From contig CM053031.1 in assembly GCA_028564925.1 (NCBI GenBank), positions 92,868,273-92,932,272 on the forward strand: a stretch of 64,000 bases of DNA, read 5' to 3'. The translations under genes and the position numbers were made by a program. Shown here piece by piece: positions 34,740 through 45,374 of this stretch (the first letter of the stretch is position 1; each line of letters starts with the position of its first letter). The stretch comes from Lithobates sylvaticus. Its lineage: Eukaryota; Chordata; Amphibia; Anura; Ranidae. Under the pieces are notes generated by a model, which worked only from the letters and a program-made list of their open reading frames with translations, was not told where the DNA came from and made no database searches.

Positions 34740-36292
34740 CTCACAAATAGGGATGAGCCGAACACCCCCGGTTCGGTTCGCAGCAGAACATGCGAACAGA
34801 AAAACAATTTGTTCAAAACACCGTTAAAGTCTATGGGACACGAACAAAAAAACTCAAAAGTGCTAATTTTAAAGGCTTATATGCAAGTTATTGTCATAAA
34901 AAGTGTTTGGGGACCTGGGTCCTGCCCCAGGGGACATGTATCAATGCAAACAAAAGTTTTAAAAGCGGAAGTTTTTTCGGGAGCAGTAATTTTAATAATG
35001 CTTAAAGTGAAACAATAAAAGTATATTATTCCTTTAAATTTCACACCTGGGGGTGTCTATAGTATGCCTTTAAAGTGGCACATGTTTCCCGTGTTTAGAA
35101 CAGTCCGAGAGAAAAATTACATTTCTAAAGGTAGAAAAAACTTCAGGTCTGGGATGGATATTAAGGGGAACCCTGCGCCAAAATTTAAAAAAAATAGCGT
35201 GGGGGTCCCCCTCAAAATCCATACCAGACCCTTAGCCGAGCACGCAACCTGGCAGGCCGCAGGAAAAGAGGGGGGACAAGAGAGCGCCCCCCCTCCTCAA
35301 CCATACCAGGCCACATGCCCTCAACATGGGGAGGTTGCTTTGGGGTACCCGCAAAATCACCTTGCCCCCATGTTGATGGGGACAAGGGCCTCATCCCCAC
35401 AACCCTTGCCCGGTGGTTGTGGGGGTCTGCGGGCGGGGGGCTTATCGGAATCTGGAAGCCCCCTTTAACAAGGGGACCCCCAGATCCCAGCCCCCCCCTG
35501 TGTGAAATGGTAATGGGGTACCTACCATTTCACAAAAAAGTGCCAAAATGGTAAAAAAAAAAAAACACAAGACACAGCTTGGGACAAGTCCTTTATTAAA
35601 AAATAAAAAACGGACCGAAAAAGAAAAAAAAAATGCATCCGATCGGCCTGCAACAGCTGTCACCTAAGAGGCCTGTCATTACGGCGGGTGCCTCCCATGG
35701 AGGCAGATCGGTGGCGGCGTGCAGCTTTTTTTCTTTTTCGGTCCGTCAGAGTGAGAGAAGAAGAAGATGAATGGACTTCGTGGGACACTTTTATTTTTTT
35801 ATTTTTTAATAAAGGACTTGTCTTGTCTTGTGTTTTTTTACAATTTTCACACTTTTTTTTTGTGAAATGGTAGAGGTACATTTGTACCCCGTTACCATTT
35901 CACACGGGGGGGAGCACGGGATCTGGGGGTCCCCTTGTTAAATGGGTCTTCCATATTCCGATAAGCCCCCGCCCGCAGACCCCCTCAACCACCGGGAAAG
36001 GGTTGTGGGGATGAGGCCCTTGTCCCTTTCAACATACCCCAAAGCACCCTCCCCATGTTGAGGGCATGTGGCCTTGTATGGTTCAAAAGGGGGGACGCTC
36101 ACTCATCCCGTGTCTTTTCCTGCGGCCTGCCAGGTTGCGTGCTCGGTTAAGGGTCTGGTTTGGATTTTTGAGGGGACCCCCACGCAAATTTTTTTAAAAT
36201 TTTGGTTCAGGGTTCCCCTTAATAACCAGACCCGTTTTTTTCAATGACTTTTATGTGTATTGCCGGGACCAACAAATCATTACAGTCGCCAG

Positions 36293-36380
36293 TAGGGGTG
36301 CAATGGATCGTGACCGATCCGTGAACCGTACGGATCGGCCTGTCCGGATCAGCACCCCTCGCGATCCGCGGAGCGGTCCG
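36293..36380 (+). promoter_or_regulatory. 5' subterminal GATCCG/CGGATC repeats of the nested hAT
   Basis: Several GATCCG or CGGATC hexamers and close variants occur in about 90 bases next to the TAGGGGTGCAA terminus. Short subterminal motifs repeated at both ends are typical hAT transposase-binding sites; binding here is inferred. Confidence 0.6.
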
Positions 36381-36641
36381 CGGCCGCGGCCTTAGGAAAG
36401 GCCGCGGCTTCGGCCTAGCTATGGAGCGGGCGGCCATCTTGGTACACCCGGCGGCGACGAGCTGCGCGCTGCGCGCTGCGTGCTGCGTGCTGACGTCACC
36501 CCCAGCCGCAAGTTCATTCATTCCACATGCCACAGGAGCCCATGTGACTGGATTCCGGAGCAGTCACGCTGGATTCCTTGCCTGGCCAATTCTGCAACTT
36601 CTAAAAGCAGGTACCACACCACTTCCCCACTACTAAACGAT

Positions 36642-36967
36642 CCCCCCCCCCCCCCAATAAAATGCAGCCAGTTAAAAAAAATAGTCAGCATATTATTTAT
36701 TACTGATGATTTGTGCCAAGCTCACCACAGATCAAAGTTCCTCCAAACAGACTGCTGTGATGAGTCCCGGGAGGACGCTAATCATGTCGCAACCCATCAG
36801 CACGACACGATTAGCGTCATCCCGGGACTCATCACAGCGGTCTGTTTGGAGGAACTTTGATCGGTGGTGAGCTTGGCACAAATCATCAGCGATATCTGAT
36901 ATGCATTGCTGACTATGTTTTTTATGCTTGTAATAAGCTGCATTTTATTGGGGGGGGGGGGGGGGGG
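36642..36967. repeat. Palindromic miniature element, ~155-bp arms
   Basis: Begins with a C run then AATAAAATGCAG and ends CTGCATTTTATT then a G run. Arms about 36642-36790 and 36803-36967 are near-complementary throughout, including TTCCTCCAAACAGAC and its complement. About 13 unpaired bases lie at the centre. No transposase; class unknown. Confidence 0.85.
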
Positions 36968-36974
36968 ACATTGT

Positions 36975-38193
36975 TTAACCACTTCACATCCGGCCGTAGC
37001 CGAATGACGGCCACAGCGCGGATGTGAAATCCCGGGAGGACGTCATATGAAGGCCTCCCCTTTCCTCGTTACCTGTCCGCGCTCACGAGCGCGCAGCAGG
37101 GAAATTCTGTGTTGACCGTGTCCCTCGGACGCGGCCAATCACAGATCGCTGTAAACGGCCAATCACAGCGGCCGTTTACAGCGTGATCGCCCTGGCCAAT
37201 GAGAGATGATCTCATATGTAAACATATGAGATCATCTCTCAGCGCCGCTGCCCCTCCTCACACAGAGACAGCATGTGAGGAGGAGGAGATGAACGGCTGC
37301 AGCGCCGTAAGTTTCAAAAAAAAAAAAATGAAATGCCATCTGACTGTGCCCACTGCCACCACTGCAATCTGTCCCCAATGCCAATTGCCATAACCATCTG
37401 TCCCCAAAGCCATCTGTGCCCAGTGCCATCCCCAGTGCCATCTCATCTGTAGTCAGTGCCATCTGTCGTCAGTGCCACATATTGCCATCTGTCATCAGTG
37501 CCACATTAGTGCCATCTGTCATCAGTGTCACGTATTAGTGCCATCTGTCATCAGCGCCACCTGTCAGTGTCACGTGCCATCTGTTATTATCAGTGTCACC
37601 TGTCATCAATGCCACGTATCAGTGCCATCTGTCATCAGTGTCATGTGTCATCAGTGCCACGTATTAGTGCCGTCTGTCATCAGTGCCACATATTAGTGCC
37701 ACGTGATATCAGTGGCATGTATAAGTGCCATCTCTCATCAGTGCCACATATTAGTGCCATCTGTCATCAGTGTGACGTGTCATCAGTGCCCCGTATTAGT
37801 ACCATCTGTCATCAGTGCCACGTCAGTGTCAAGTGTCATTGTCCTGGTGCTCCAGGGCCTTCAAAAGTGTACTAGGTATAGGTAGTCAACAATTTAGATG
37901 TGTAATTTATGCCCCTAGAACATGTGATGGCGCTCCCTGCCTTTTGGGCCTCTCTATGTGGCCAGGCTGTGTAAAAGTCCCACACATGTGGTATCGTAAT
38001 AATCAGGAGTAGCAGAATTTATTTTGGGGTGTCATTTGTGGTATACACATGCCATGTGAGAGAAATAACCTATTACAATGACAAATTTGTAGAAAAAAAA
38101 AAAATAATAATTCATTTTGCAAAGAATTGTGGGAAAAAATGACAACCTCAAAAAGCTCACCATGCCTCTTACTAAATACCTTGGAATGTCTTT
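36975..38193 (+). mobile_element. TTAA-target (piggyBac-like) miniature element, 3' truncated
   Basis: Starts TTAACCACTTCACATCCGG at a TTAA. A GC-rich first part with hairpins (for example the arms around 37203-37240) leads to a minisatellite (37340-37845), then AT-rich sequence with GTGGTATCGTAATAATC and AATTGTGGGAAAAAATGAC. The same order, inverted, is seen in the element at 60811-63884. It stops near 38193 where its relative continues, so the far terminus is missing. Confidence 0.7.
37340..37845 (+). repeat. Minisatellite of ~30-bp unit in a TTAA element
   Basis: Diverged repeats of GTGCCATCTGTCATCA joined to GTGCCACGTATTA, about 15-17 copies. The reverse complement of the same unit forms the array at 61675-62045. 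Open frames across it (Cys/His/Ser-rich) are by-products. Confidence 0.85.
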
Positions 38194-40012
38194 ACACCAA
38201 TTCATGTGTTTACGTCGTTCCCTATTGTAATATTACGTTTAGCACGATCCTATTTTTTCTATATTTTATTTGCTGTATTGGGGTTTTGTGCAGAAGGATC
38301 GCTGCTTCCACTGAGTTTTAGACGGTTTTTGTGGTTGGCCGCACAAGATCGCTTCTAGGTCACCGTCTTAGCGCAGTTTCTTTCCTTTTTTCCAGGTGAG
38401 CTCCCCTGCCTTCCCTGACTGGCGAGTCGGGCGACCGACTGCCCACTGTGCCCAGTATTCCGTCCTCCCTGGAACGTCCTCCAGGCTGCCAAATCGCCTC
38501 CACATCCTGCCTCTACTTTGGGGAAGGAATCAGTCCACACACATACAGTGTGGTTATGGCGAGCGGAGGAATGGAGGAGCTTGAACGCCCCACAACATTT
38601 AAATCCCCTGTATGGGAGCATTTTGGATTCCCTGTCAAATATGATGATGAAGGAAAGAGGTCAGTGGATAAAACCGTGACGGTGTGTAGGCACTGTGGCA
38701 CAAGAAAGTCATATGACAGTGGAAACACATCAAGCATGGCCACGCATTTGAAGCGACATCACCCCGGTGTTTCACTGACAGGAGTGAAAACGAAAGCTGC
38801 TCAACAACCGCTTATCGCCGCGGCATTTAAGCAGCCCCTTGTTGCACAATCGGACCGGGCTAAAGCCATCACAAAAGCTATCGGTGTATTTATAGGTGCA
38901 GACATGAGGCCATATTCAGTTGTGCAAAACGAGGGCTTTAAACACATGCTGAAAGTGCTTTAGCCACGTTACGACATCCCGTCGCGCACCCACTTCAGCA
39001 CAAAGATTGTGCCAGATCTTTATGAGCAGGAGAAGAAAAAAGTTGTGGATGAGCTGTTGCGCTCACGACAGACGGGTGGACGTCCAGAGGAACGGAGAGC
39101 TATGTGACGATAACCGCTCACTTCATCACAGCAGACTGGGAGATGAGAAGTCCAGTGCTGCAGACACGCCCCCTCTACGAGAGTCACACAAGCACTCATC
39201 TTGCGCAGGTACTGACACAAGCAGTAGAGGAATGGAAGATGAAGAGGCCCAATACTAATATCCCAGTCACAACTGATAATGCCAAAAATCAAATAAATGC
39301 AGTGAATGAGGCAGGACTGGGCCCACAGATAGGGTGCTTTGCACATGTAGTGAATTTGGCATCGCAGAAGGGAATTTCGGTAAATAGGATGGACCGCCTC
39401 CTTGGGAGGATCAGGAAGGTGGTTTCCTACTTCCACCGAAGCACAACAGCAGCTCATGTGCTTAAAACAAAGCAAGAAATGCTAAAGCTGCCAACTCATA
39501 AGCTCATACATGATGTCCCAACAAGGTGGAACTCCACTTATGATATGCTGGAGCGTTATCTGGAACAGCAGGCACCTATATACTCTGCATTGACCGATAA
39601 GACCCTTAAGAAAACTGTGAAAGACATCATTACCCTGTCCGATGATGATGTGAGAGTGGCAGAGGAGGTCCTCCAGGTGCTTAAACCCCTCAAAACCGTT
39701 ACAGCTCTGCTGTGCACTGAAAGTTCACCATCTGCATCGATGATCATGCCGCTGAAAACAAGGATTCTACAATCCATGGCTCCAAGTGTGGAAGACAGCA
39801 CCATCACTCGAGATGTCAAGACTGCCATTAGAGAGGACCTGCAGCCCAGATACACTTTACCCCCTACTCTACAGGACTACCTTCATAGATCTACTGCCCT
39901 GGAACCAAGGTTCAAGTCCCTGTCTCACATGGACCCTGCCCTACGCCAGAGGACATACAGTGACCTCACCAGTGAGATTGTGAGAAGTCTGGGAACTGAA
40001 GACTGTGATGAG

Positions 40013-40218
40013 GTAAAGAAAAATAATATTTTTTAAAAATTATAAATCTAAATACATTTTTTATTTTCATAATAATGGCTTTTATTAAATGTTATTATTT
40101 TCATGTTTCATAGACATGAAAAATGTGGCAATAATATTGCTACATTTTTCATGTCTATGAAATGTGAAAATAAATAGGTTTAATTATTAAATTTTTTTTT
40201 TTTTTTTTTTTTCCGCAG
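40013..40218 (+). other. Predicted phase-0 intron of the ZBED1-like transposase
   Basis: The coding frame ends GAT GAG before GTAAAG (donor at 40013) and resumes with GGT CAA GCT after TTCCGCAG (acceptor ending 40218), preceded by a long T tract. The 206-bp intron is the only place where the frame is interrupted by a splice-like junction. A hairpin of ~39-bp arms lies inside it. Confidence 0.75.
40094..40174. repeat. Near-perfect hairpin inside the transposase intron
   Basis: Arms of about 39 bases around a centre near 40133, with roughly three mismatches. The inner ~28 bases (TTTCATAGACATGAAAAATG and onward) match with a single mismatch. Confidence 0.85.
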
Positions 40219-40923
40219 GGTCAAGCTGCAGAGCCAACAGGAGCAAACTTGGACTCATCTCCTCCACAAAAGAAGTCGGCGATGGCAGAGCTTTTTGGAG
40301 AGACCTTTGCCAGCAAAGACAATAAGACTCCTGCTGACATCATCAAAGAGGAGGTGGCATCCTACCTGATGGCAGCAAGCGGCATTACAGTGGATGGTGA
40401 TCCGCTGACATGGTGGAAATGCAACGAGTGTAAATACCCTCATATTGCCAAGATGGCAAGATGCTATCTCGCTGTGCCAGGCTCTTCAGTGCCTTCCGAG
40501 AGAGTGTTCTCAACAGCAGGGGACATCGTGACTGCAACGAGGTCCACACTCTCCCCAGACAATGTAGACATCCTTGTCTTTTTGAAAAAGAATTTAAAAT
40601 TATAAGCGCTTCATTTTATTCTTCTTTGATGATGTGGACAATCCATACTAGGCTTTCACTATCCATGTTAAAAGGAAGATGACGTGCCTTCTGTTGCACT
40701 TTAAGTTCAGTTGTTTTTTGCTCATTGCCCATTGGTCCATGTTTAAAGGAAGGAGATATGCCTTTTATGTTGCACTAAGTTGTTTTTCATTATGTTAAAA
40801 TTAAAAAAAAGATATTATGCCTTGTGCACTTTAAACTTGATTTTATATATTTTCAAGTAAATTTAATAGTGTTAATAAACAAAAAGATAAAACTTTTATG
40901 TTTGTCTTGTTTTTTTTTTTTTT

Positions 40924-41007
40924 TGCTGATCCGAAAATTGATCCGATCCGTGACTCTGATCCGAGGAACGATCCGATCCGTGAGTTTTTTGATCCGTTGC
41001 ACCCCTA
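40924..41007 (+). promoter_or_regulatory. 3' subterminal GATCCG cluster of the nested hAT
   Basis: Seven GATCCG hexamers occur in about 75 bases, several in tandem as GATCCGATCCGTGA, next to the TTGCACCCCTA terminus. They mirror the motif at the 5' end and are the likely transposase-binding region by analogy with other hAT elements. Confidence 0.65.
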
Positions 41008-41362
41008 GTCGCCAGTAGTTTTAAATTACTTTTTTCCTTTAGAAATGTAATTTTGCTCTCGGACTGTTCTAAACACGGGAAACATGCGCCACTTTACAGG
41101 CATACTATAGACACCCCCAAGTCCGAAATGTATTTATTGTTTCACTTTAAGCATTATTAAAATCACTGTTTCAGTTTTTAAAACTTTTTTTTGCATTGAT
41201 ACATGTCCCCTGGGGCAGGACCCAGGTCCCCAAACACTTTTTATGATGCATATTAACCTTTAAAATTAGAACTTTTGATTTCTCCCATAGACATTTAAAG
41301 GGCGAACACCCGATGTTCGAGTCGAACTTACATTCGACATCGGGCTCATCCCTACGCACAAA

Positions 41363-41813
41363 CCATATAACTTCTTTCTTAGCCCATATTTTTTTTTTTA
41401 AATAAACAGGTACTGTATAACTGGGGTAATTATTTCAATTCGTCAATTATGGAGAGCATTTTATTAGCTCCTGCTTGTTTAAGGGTGACTCAAACAAGGA
41501 AACTGTATTTTGATTATTCATGATTATATCTACTTGTTTGCTATATCATTATGGCAATCAGTATGTTAATATGTAGCTGCCTTCAACTATAACCTAGTAA
41601 TTACATTCAGATGTCTGGACCTAAAATACTACATTAATGTGCCCTATATTTATTTTATTGTTATTCACCTGTTGCTGTCCTATATTTGTTTTTACTTTGC
41701 TTGCATATCATGTTTTACAGTGTGTAAGTAGGTTGCTGTATAAGATACTGTCATTATATTTAATGGGATTTTCTGCCTCTGCTGTTATTTTAGAACATTA
41801 GGACATCATTGGG
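41363..41813. other. No recognisable feature
   Basis: AT-rich DNA without ORFs or clear repeats. Confidence 0.5.
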
Positions 41814-41982
41814 TTGATTTACTAAAACTGGAGAATGCAAAATCTGGTGTAGTTCTGCATAGAAACCAATCAGCTTCCAGGTTTTATTGTCAAAGCCTAA
41901 TTGAACAAACTGAAGTTAGAAGCTGATTGGCTACCACGCACAGCTGCACCAGATTTTGCACTCTACAGTTTTAGTAAATCAA
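41814..41982. repeat. Hairpin miniature inverted-repeat element
   Basis: Begins TTGATTTACTAAAACTGGAG and ends with the near-complement (CTACAGTTTTAGTAAATCAA). Inner blocks AAAATCTGGTG / CACCAGATTTT and CCAATCAGCTTC / GAAGCTGATTGG also pair, so the whole 169 bases folds on itself. I recall this as a very common frog repeat. Superfamily not assigned. Confidence 0.85.
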
Positions 41983-42781
41983 TCAACATACAGTATGTCT
42001 CTAATCTGACTTGACTTCTTTAAATGTATAAACACTAGCAAAAGAGTGCCCATTCCAGAATAGCTAAAATTTGGGGTGACAGAGGCAGAACATACAGAAG
42101 AGATGTGCAAAGGTATTTTGGAGGCAGTATGTGCATGAGGAGTGCAGAGGGTATTATGGGTCAGTATGTCCATAAGTGGAGTGCAGAAGGTATGAAGGGG
42201 CAGTATGTGTAGGAGAGGAATGAGCAGGGCATGAAAGGTCAGAATGTTCAGGAAAAAAACGTGGATAGTATGATGTGTGCAGTTAGTATGTATGAGTGTG
42301 GAAGGTATGAAGAGCTGGTCTAGGAATAAAGATCTGCTCTGGCATTGTAGCCACCCCAGTCTATATCTGCGAATATGGCTACACTTTTTTAAAGATAACA
42401 TTTATTAAATAAGTTTATATACCTATAGGATTAAGTTACCCACATATACAGGGAAAAGAATGTACACAAACTGCTATTCAAAGTGCTTTATGTGTTGAAA
42501 ATCAAAATACATGAGACAATTAATTGGATACTTGTATTGACAAAGATATTATTTAAAAACTTTCTTTTACTCTATAATATAACTGGACTGCCTACTGCAC
42601 CTCCAAATAGGAAGTCCTGGGTCTAAACCACAAAATGAGCAATGTGACTCATAAGAGGATCATATTTACCTCCGCTGTGGTCTGTAAGAAATGGTTGTTA
42701 ATAATCCACTATAGTGTATTGTATATATGCATTGATACAATAGATATAAATAAATGTGTCTTGGTAAAAGGTCAATCAAAG
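41983..42781. other. No recognisable gene
   Basis: A loosely repetitive AGTATGT-rich stretch lies at about 42110-42300; otherwise anonymous AT-rich DNA. The open frame on the minus strand at 41979-42401 has no family resemblance and overlaps the hairpin element. Confidence 0.5.
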
Positions 42782-43753
42782 TAGGGTAACCACGTGTCCC
42801 AGATTGCCTAGGACAGTCCCGCATTTTGCAGGTCTGTCCCGGGTCCCGGGCAACTTCATTCTAGGACAATACAGTGTCCCAGAATTAAACTGACACAGCC
42901 ACCCTGCACAGTCCATTCTGCACCCTGATTGGGCAAAGCTTTGCCCAATCAGGGCACGTAAAAGCTGATTGTTAACAAGGTCTGGAAGCCGGCCGCCTCG
43001 TCCTTAACGACCGATGAGTTATCAGCTGTCAATGGGCTTCCCCACTGACAGCTGAATAATAGAATAAGGAAAAAAAATTGCCAGTAAAAAAAAAAAAAAT
43101 GGCGTTGGGTCCCCCCCAAGTCCATACTAGACCCGAGTGCGACGGGCGGCATGATTGATGATGCATTTACATCTAGGACACTGTGTTTTTATTACTTTAC
43201 CCTGTACTCATTCATATGGGGGGTGGAATCTGGGGGACCCCCATATTAAAGTGGGATTCCAGATTCCGATAAGCCCCCTGCCTGTATATGTGCATAACCA
43301 CCGCCCAGGGTTGTGGGGAAGAGACCCTTGTCCCCATTAACATGGGACAAGGTGCTTTGGGTGGGGGATAGAGCCACCCTGCCCCAAAGCACCCCCCCAT
43401 GTTGAGGGTACGTGGCCTGATATGGTTCAGGAGGGGGGGCACTCGCTTGCACTCCCCCTCTTCTAACCTGCCAGGCTGCATGCCCGGATAAGGGTCTGGT
43501 ATGTTTCTTTAAATTTTGGTGGGAGGTTCCCATTAAAATCCATACCCGAAGGTATTCTGGCAATTGCAACCGCAAGTTAATTTAAATGTGATTTGGCTGT
43601 TTTTTTTTTTATTAAATTTTTGCTGCAGCATGTTCTATGCATGTTACAGAGGTGCTACTTTACAGGCAGATTAAGGGGACCCCCGTGATGTACATCCTTT
43701 TTTTGGGAAGGGGGGTGGGGTGTCCCTCAATGGCAGGAAATGTGGTCACCCTG
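42782..43753. repeat. Terminal-inverted-repeat element containing a foldback-family segment
   Basis: Starts TAGGGTAACCACGTGTCCC and ends GTGGTCACCCTG, imperfect inverted ends. No convincing 8-bp duplication is visible. Its centre (about 43090-43560) is clearly related to the arms of the foldback element at 34748 (shared ATTCCGATAAGCCCCC, AAAGCACCC..CCATGTTGAGGG and GGGTCTGGT blocks), so it is a composite. Confidence 0.5.
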
Positions 43754-43833
43754 CTCTCAAGTATACTGAGAAACAGCAGATCTCCCACACTGGAGTTGCC
43801 ACACATGTCTTATCTTGTGTTAATGCTCTAAAG

Positions 43834-44386
43834 CAGGGGTAGGCAACCTCAGCCCTCCAGCTGTTTTGAAACTACATGTCCCATGAGACATTGCAAGACC
43901 CTAATGCCGCTTACACACGGTCGGAATTCTCGTCTGAAAAAGCTCTGATGGTTTTCCCGTCGGAATTCCGATGGAATTTCGCTCAAACTGTCTTGCCTAC
44001 ACACGGTCACACCAAATTCCTACGGTCAGTAACACAGCGGCATAAAACATGTTCGACAGCACTATAAAAGGGAAGTTTAATGCTTCTGAGCATGCGTCGA
44101 ATTGTTTCTGAGCATTCGTCGGAATTTTGCATGTCGGAATTGCATACACGCGATCGGAAAATCCGATAGAAAGGTTTTCCGTCGGAAAAATTAAGAACAG
44201 GTTCTCAATCCAAAGTCCGTCGGAAATTCTGACAGAAAAAGACAGATGAAAAGCTCCCATCGTTTTCATCGGAAATTCCGACCGTGTGTACGCGGCATAA
44301 CAATCAAAGTTATGGCTCCTAGAGGGAGAGGCATGAGGATATTTGTAGTTTCAGCACAGCCGGAAGGCAGAGGTTACCTACCCCTG
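43834..44386. mobile_element. hAT miniature element (CAGGGGTAGGCAACC ends), copy 1, interrupted
   Basis: Starts CAGGGGTAGGCAACCT and ends AGGTTACCTACCCCTG. Flanks ctctaaag and ctaaatga are a degraded 8-bp duplication, clearer in the paralogue at 58746-58902. A later Harbinger-like element (43905-44297) sits inside it. Confidence 0.8.
43905..44297. mobile_element. Harbinger-like miniature element, copy 1
   Basis: Starts TGCCGCTTACACACGGTCGG and ends CCGACCGTGTGTACGCGGCA, flanked by TAA on both sides (43902-43904, 44298-44300). The paralogue near 58815 has the uninterrupted CCCTAACAATC, which confirms the 3-bp duplication. TAA/TTA duplications fit the PIF/Harbinger superfamily. Interior repeats of TCGGAATT-like blocks are in both orientations. 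No coding capacity. Confidence 0.85.
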
Positions 44387-44599
44387 CTAAATGAATCAGT
44401 GGATAAATTACTCAATATAATATATCAATTGTATGGCCACATTGCGCCCTCAACTCACAACCCACCTGCAGTTGCTGAGTAATGGTGTGCAGCGCAACCC
44501 CTGTAGGAGCCACTGATTAGGATTTGCCCTCTGTTCTTTGCCTCAACCTTTTCAAGAACCTCAGCCCCTGTAACACACCAGGTTAAGTGAGCAAACAAT

Positions 44600-45370
44600 T
44601 GTTGTGAATATTTCACCACACTCCTGCGCTAATAAGCGCCTTTCAATCTTATGATATAATGCGCCCTCTGATCGTATGTCTCCCTGGATCCCCATAAACA
44701 GACATTACCACAAGTCTCACGTCATCTCAGCATCGGACCCCTTCAATGGGCCAACTTCCTTCTTTTATTCACAGACAACAAAAAGGAATTACAAAGGATT
44801 GTGACCTCACAGGAAATTGAATGACCATATAAGGATTTGAAACAATACAATGGAGAAGGAGGTGGTGTCTTCACAGACAGCCAATAAAGACATTTGTTTA
44901 TCTTCAAAAGAACCAATCACAGACCTGTATACTTTTAAATAGGTTTAGCAAACTGACAATTCCATTGATAGTAATCCTTAGTACACATTGTTCGAAGAGA
45001 ACAATGTGTACCTGGATTATGCTACCTTCCCTGTGGATGGAAGGTTATCTGCAGATGTATCCCAGCATGTGCTGATCAGACACAGCAGAGACGACGAGCG
45101 CACATCTGCACACAACAGACCCTTGCAGAGCAAACATATGCCCCCCGGACGAACGTCTGTGCAATGCACAGGGGCCCCTTCACCGGCTGACACATCCCTA
45201 CTCCGCAAACATCTCTTTCCTATCCCAGGAAGTTATCCACTACTTAACAGGTCTCAACCAGCGTCAGTCTGCCCCAGTCAGCTCTTTAGAGCATGCTGAG
45301 ACAGAACGAAAACTGGGGACTCTTATGACAAAAATACATCTAAAACATCTTCATAAAATTTTCCCCAACA
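44600..45370. mobile_element. Solo LTR of an LTR retroelement
   Basis: A 771-bp unit with TGTTG...CAACA ends, flanked by the 4-bp duplication caat (44596-44599, 45371-45374). The paralogous segment near 59108-59115 lacks it and reads straight through, giving the empty site. No internal retroelement sequence is left, so it is a solo LTR, not a whole element. Probably minus-oriented, as TATA-like and AATAAA motifs occur in order on that strand. Family (Gypsy-like or other) not decided. Confidence 0.8.
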
Positions 45371-45374
45371 CAAT

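Larger units (their letters stand above)
38556..40605 (+). pseudogene. hAT transposase, ZBED1-like, with one intron
   Basis: ATG at 38556 gives MASGGMEELERP. A BED finger follows (VWEHFGF, VCRHCG, HLKRHH) at about 38610-38760. The core contains DGWTSRGTESYV at about 39071 (first catalytic Asp), VTTDNAKN near 39270 (second), CFAHVVNLASQ near 39335 and VPTRWNSTYDM near 39515. The second exon carries the hATC domain with SSVPSERVFSTAGD at about 40480-40525 and ends at the stop at 40603-40605. Damage: an in-frame TAG at 38961-38963 and a frame change with small loss between about 39000 and 39070, just before the first catalytic Asp. Otherwise the protein is well conserved, so the inactivation is fairly recent. 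Confidence 0.9.
36293..41007 (+). mobile_element. hAT transposon (ZBED1-like/Ac group) nested in the foldback element
   Basis: The 4,715-bp element starts TAGGGGTGCAA and ends TTGCACCCCTA, with perfect 11-bp inverted termini and a perfect 8-bp duplication gtcgccag at 36285-36292 and 41008-41015. Contents: GC-rich 5' end, a palindromic miniature element (36642-36967), a truncated TTAA element with minisatellite (36975-38193), then a transposase pseudogene with one intron (38556-40605). GATCCG motifs are repeated near both ends. Confidence 0.93.
34748..41354. mobile_element. Foldback (long inverted repeat) hAT derivative, split by another hAT
   Basis: Starts TAGGGATGAGC and ends GCTCATCCCTA, flanked by ctcacaaa (34740-34747) and cgcacaaa (41355-41362), 7 of 8 matching. 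Without the nested hAT (36293-41007 plus one target copy) it is about 1.9 kb. Nearly all of that is two inverted arms meeting near 35690: left arm 34748 to about 35640, right arm from about 35740 to 36284 and 41016-41354. Matching blocks include the CCCTGGGGCAGGACCC motif, the Leu-codon-free GGTGGTTGTGGGG / CCACAACCC blocks, and CTTTTTCGGTCCG with its complement at the centre. It has no transposase. The arms resemble the 3' end of the giant hAT at 30931-31512. Confidence 0.82.

Noticed and set aside
37472-37885. Cys/His-rich frames resembling zinc fingers
   Set aside because: They come from the CATCAGTGCCAC-type minisatellite and keep no finger spacing.
42782-43753. hAT assignment for the AGGGTAACCAC element
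   Set aside because: The flanking eight bases do not match well enough, so only a generic repeat call is made.
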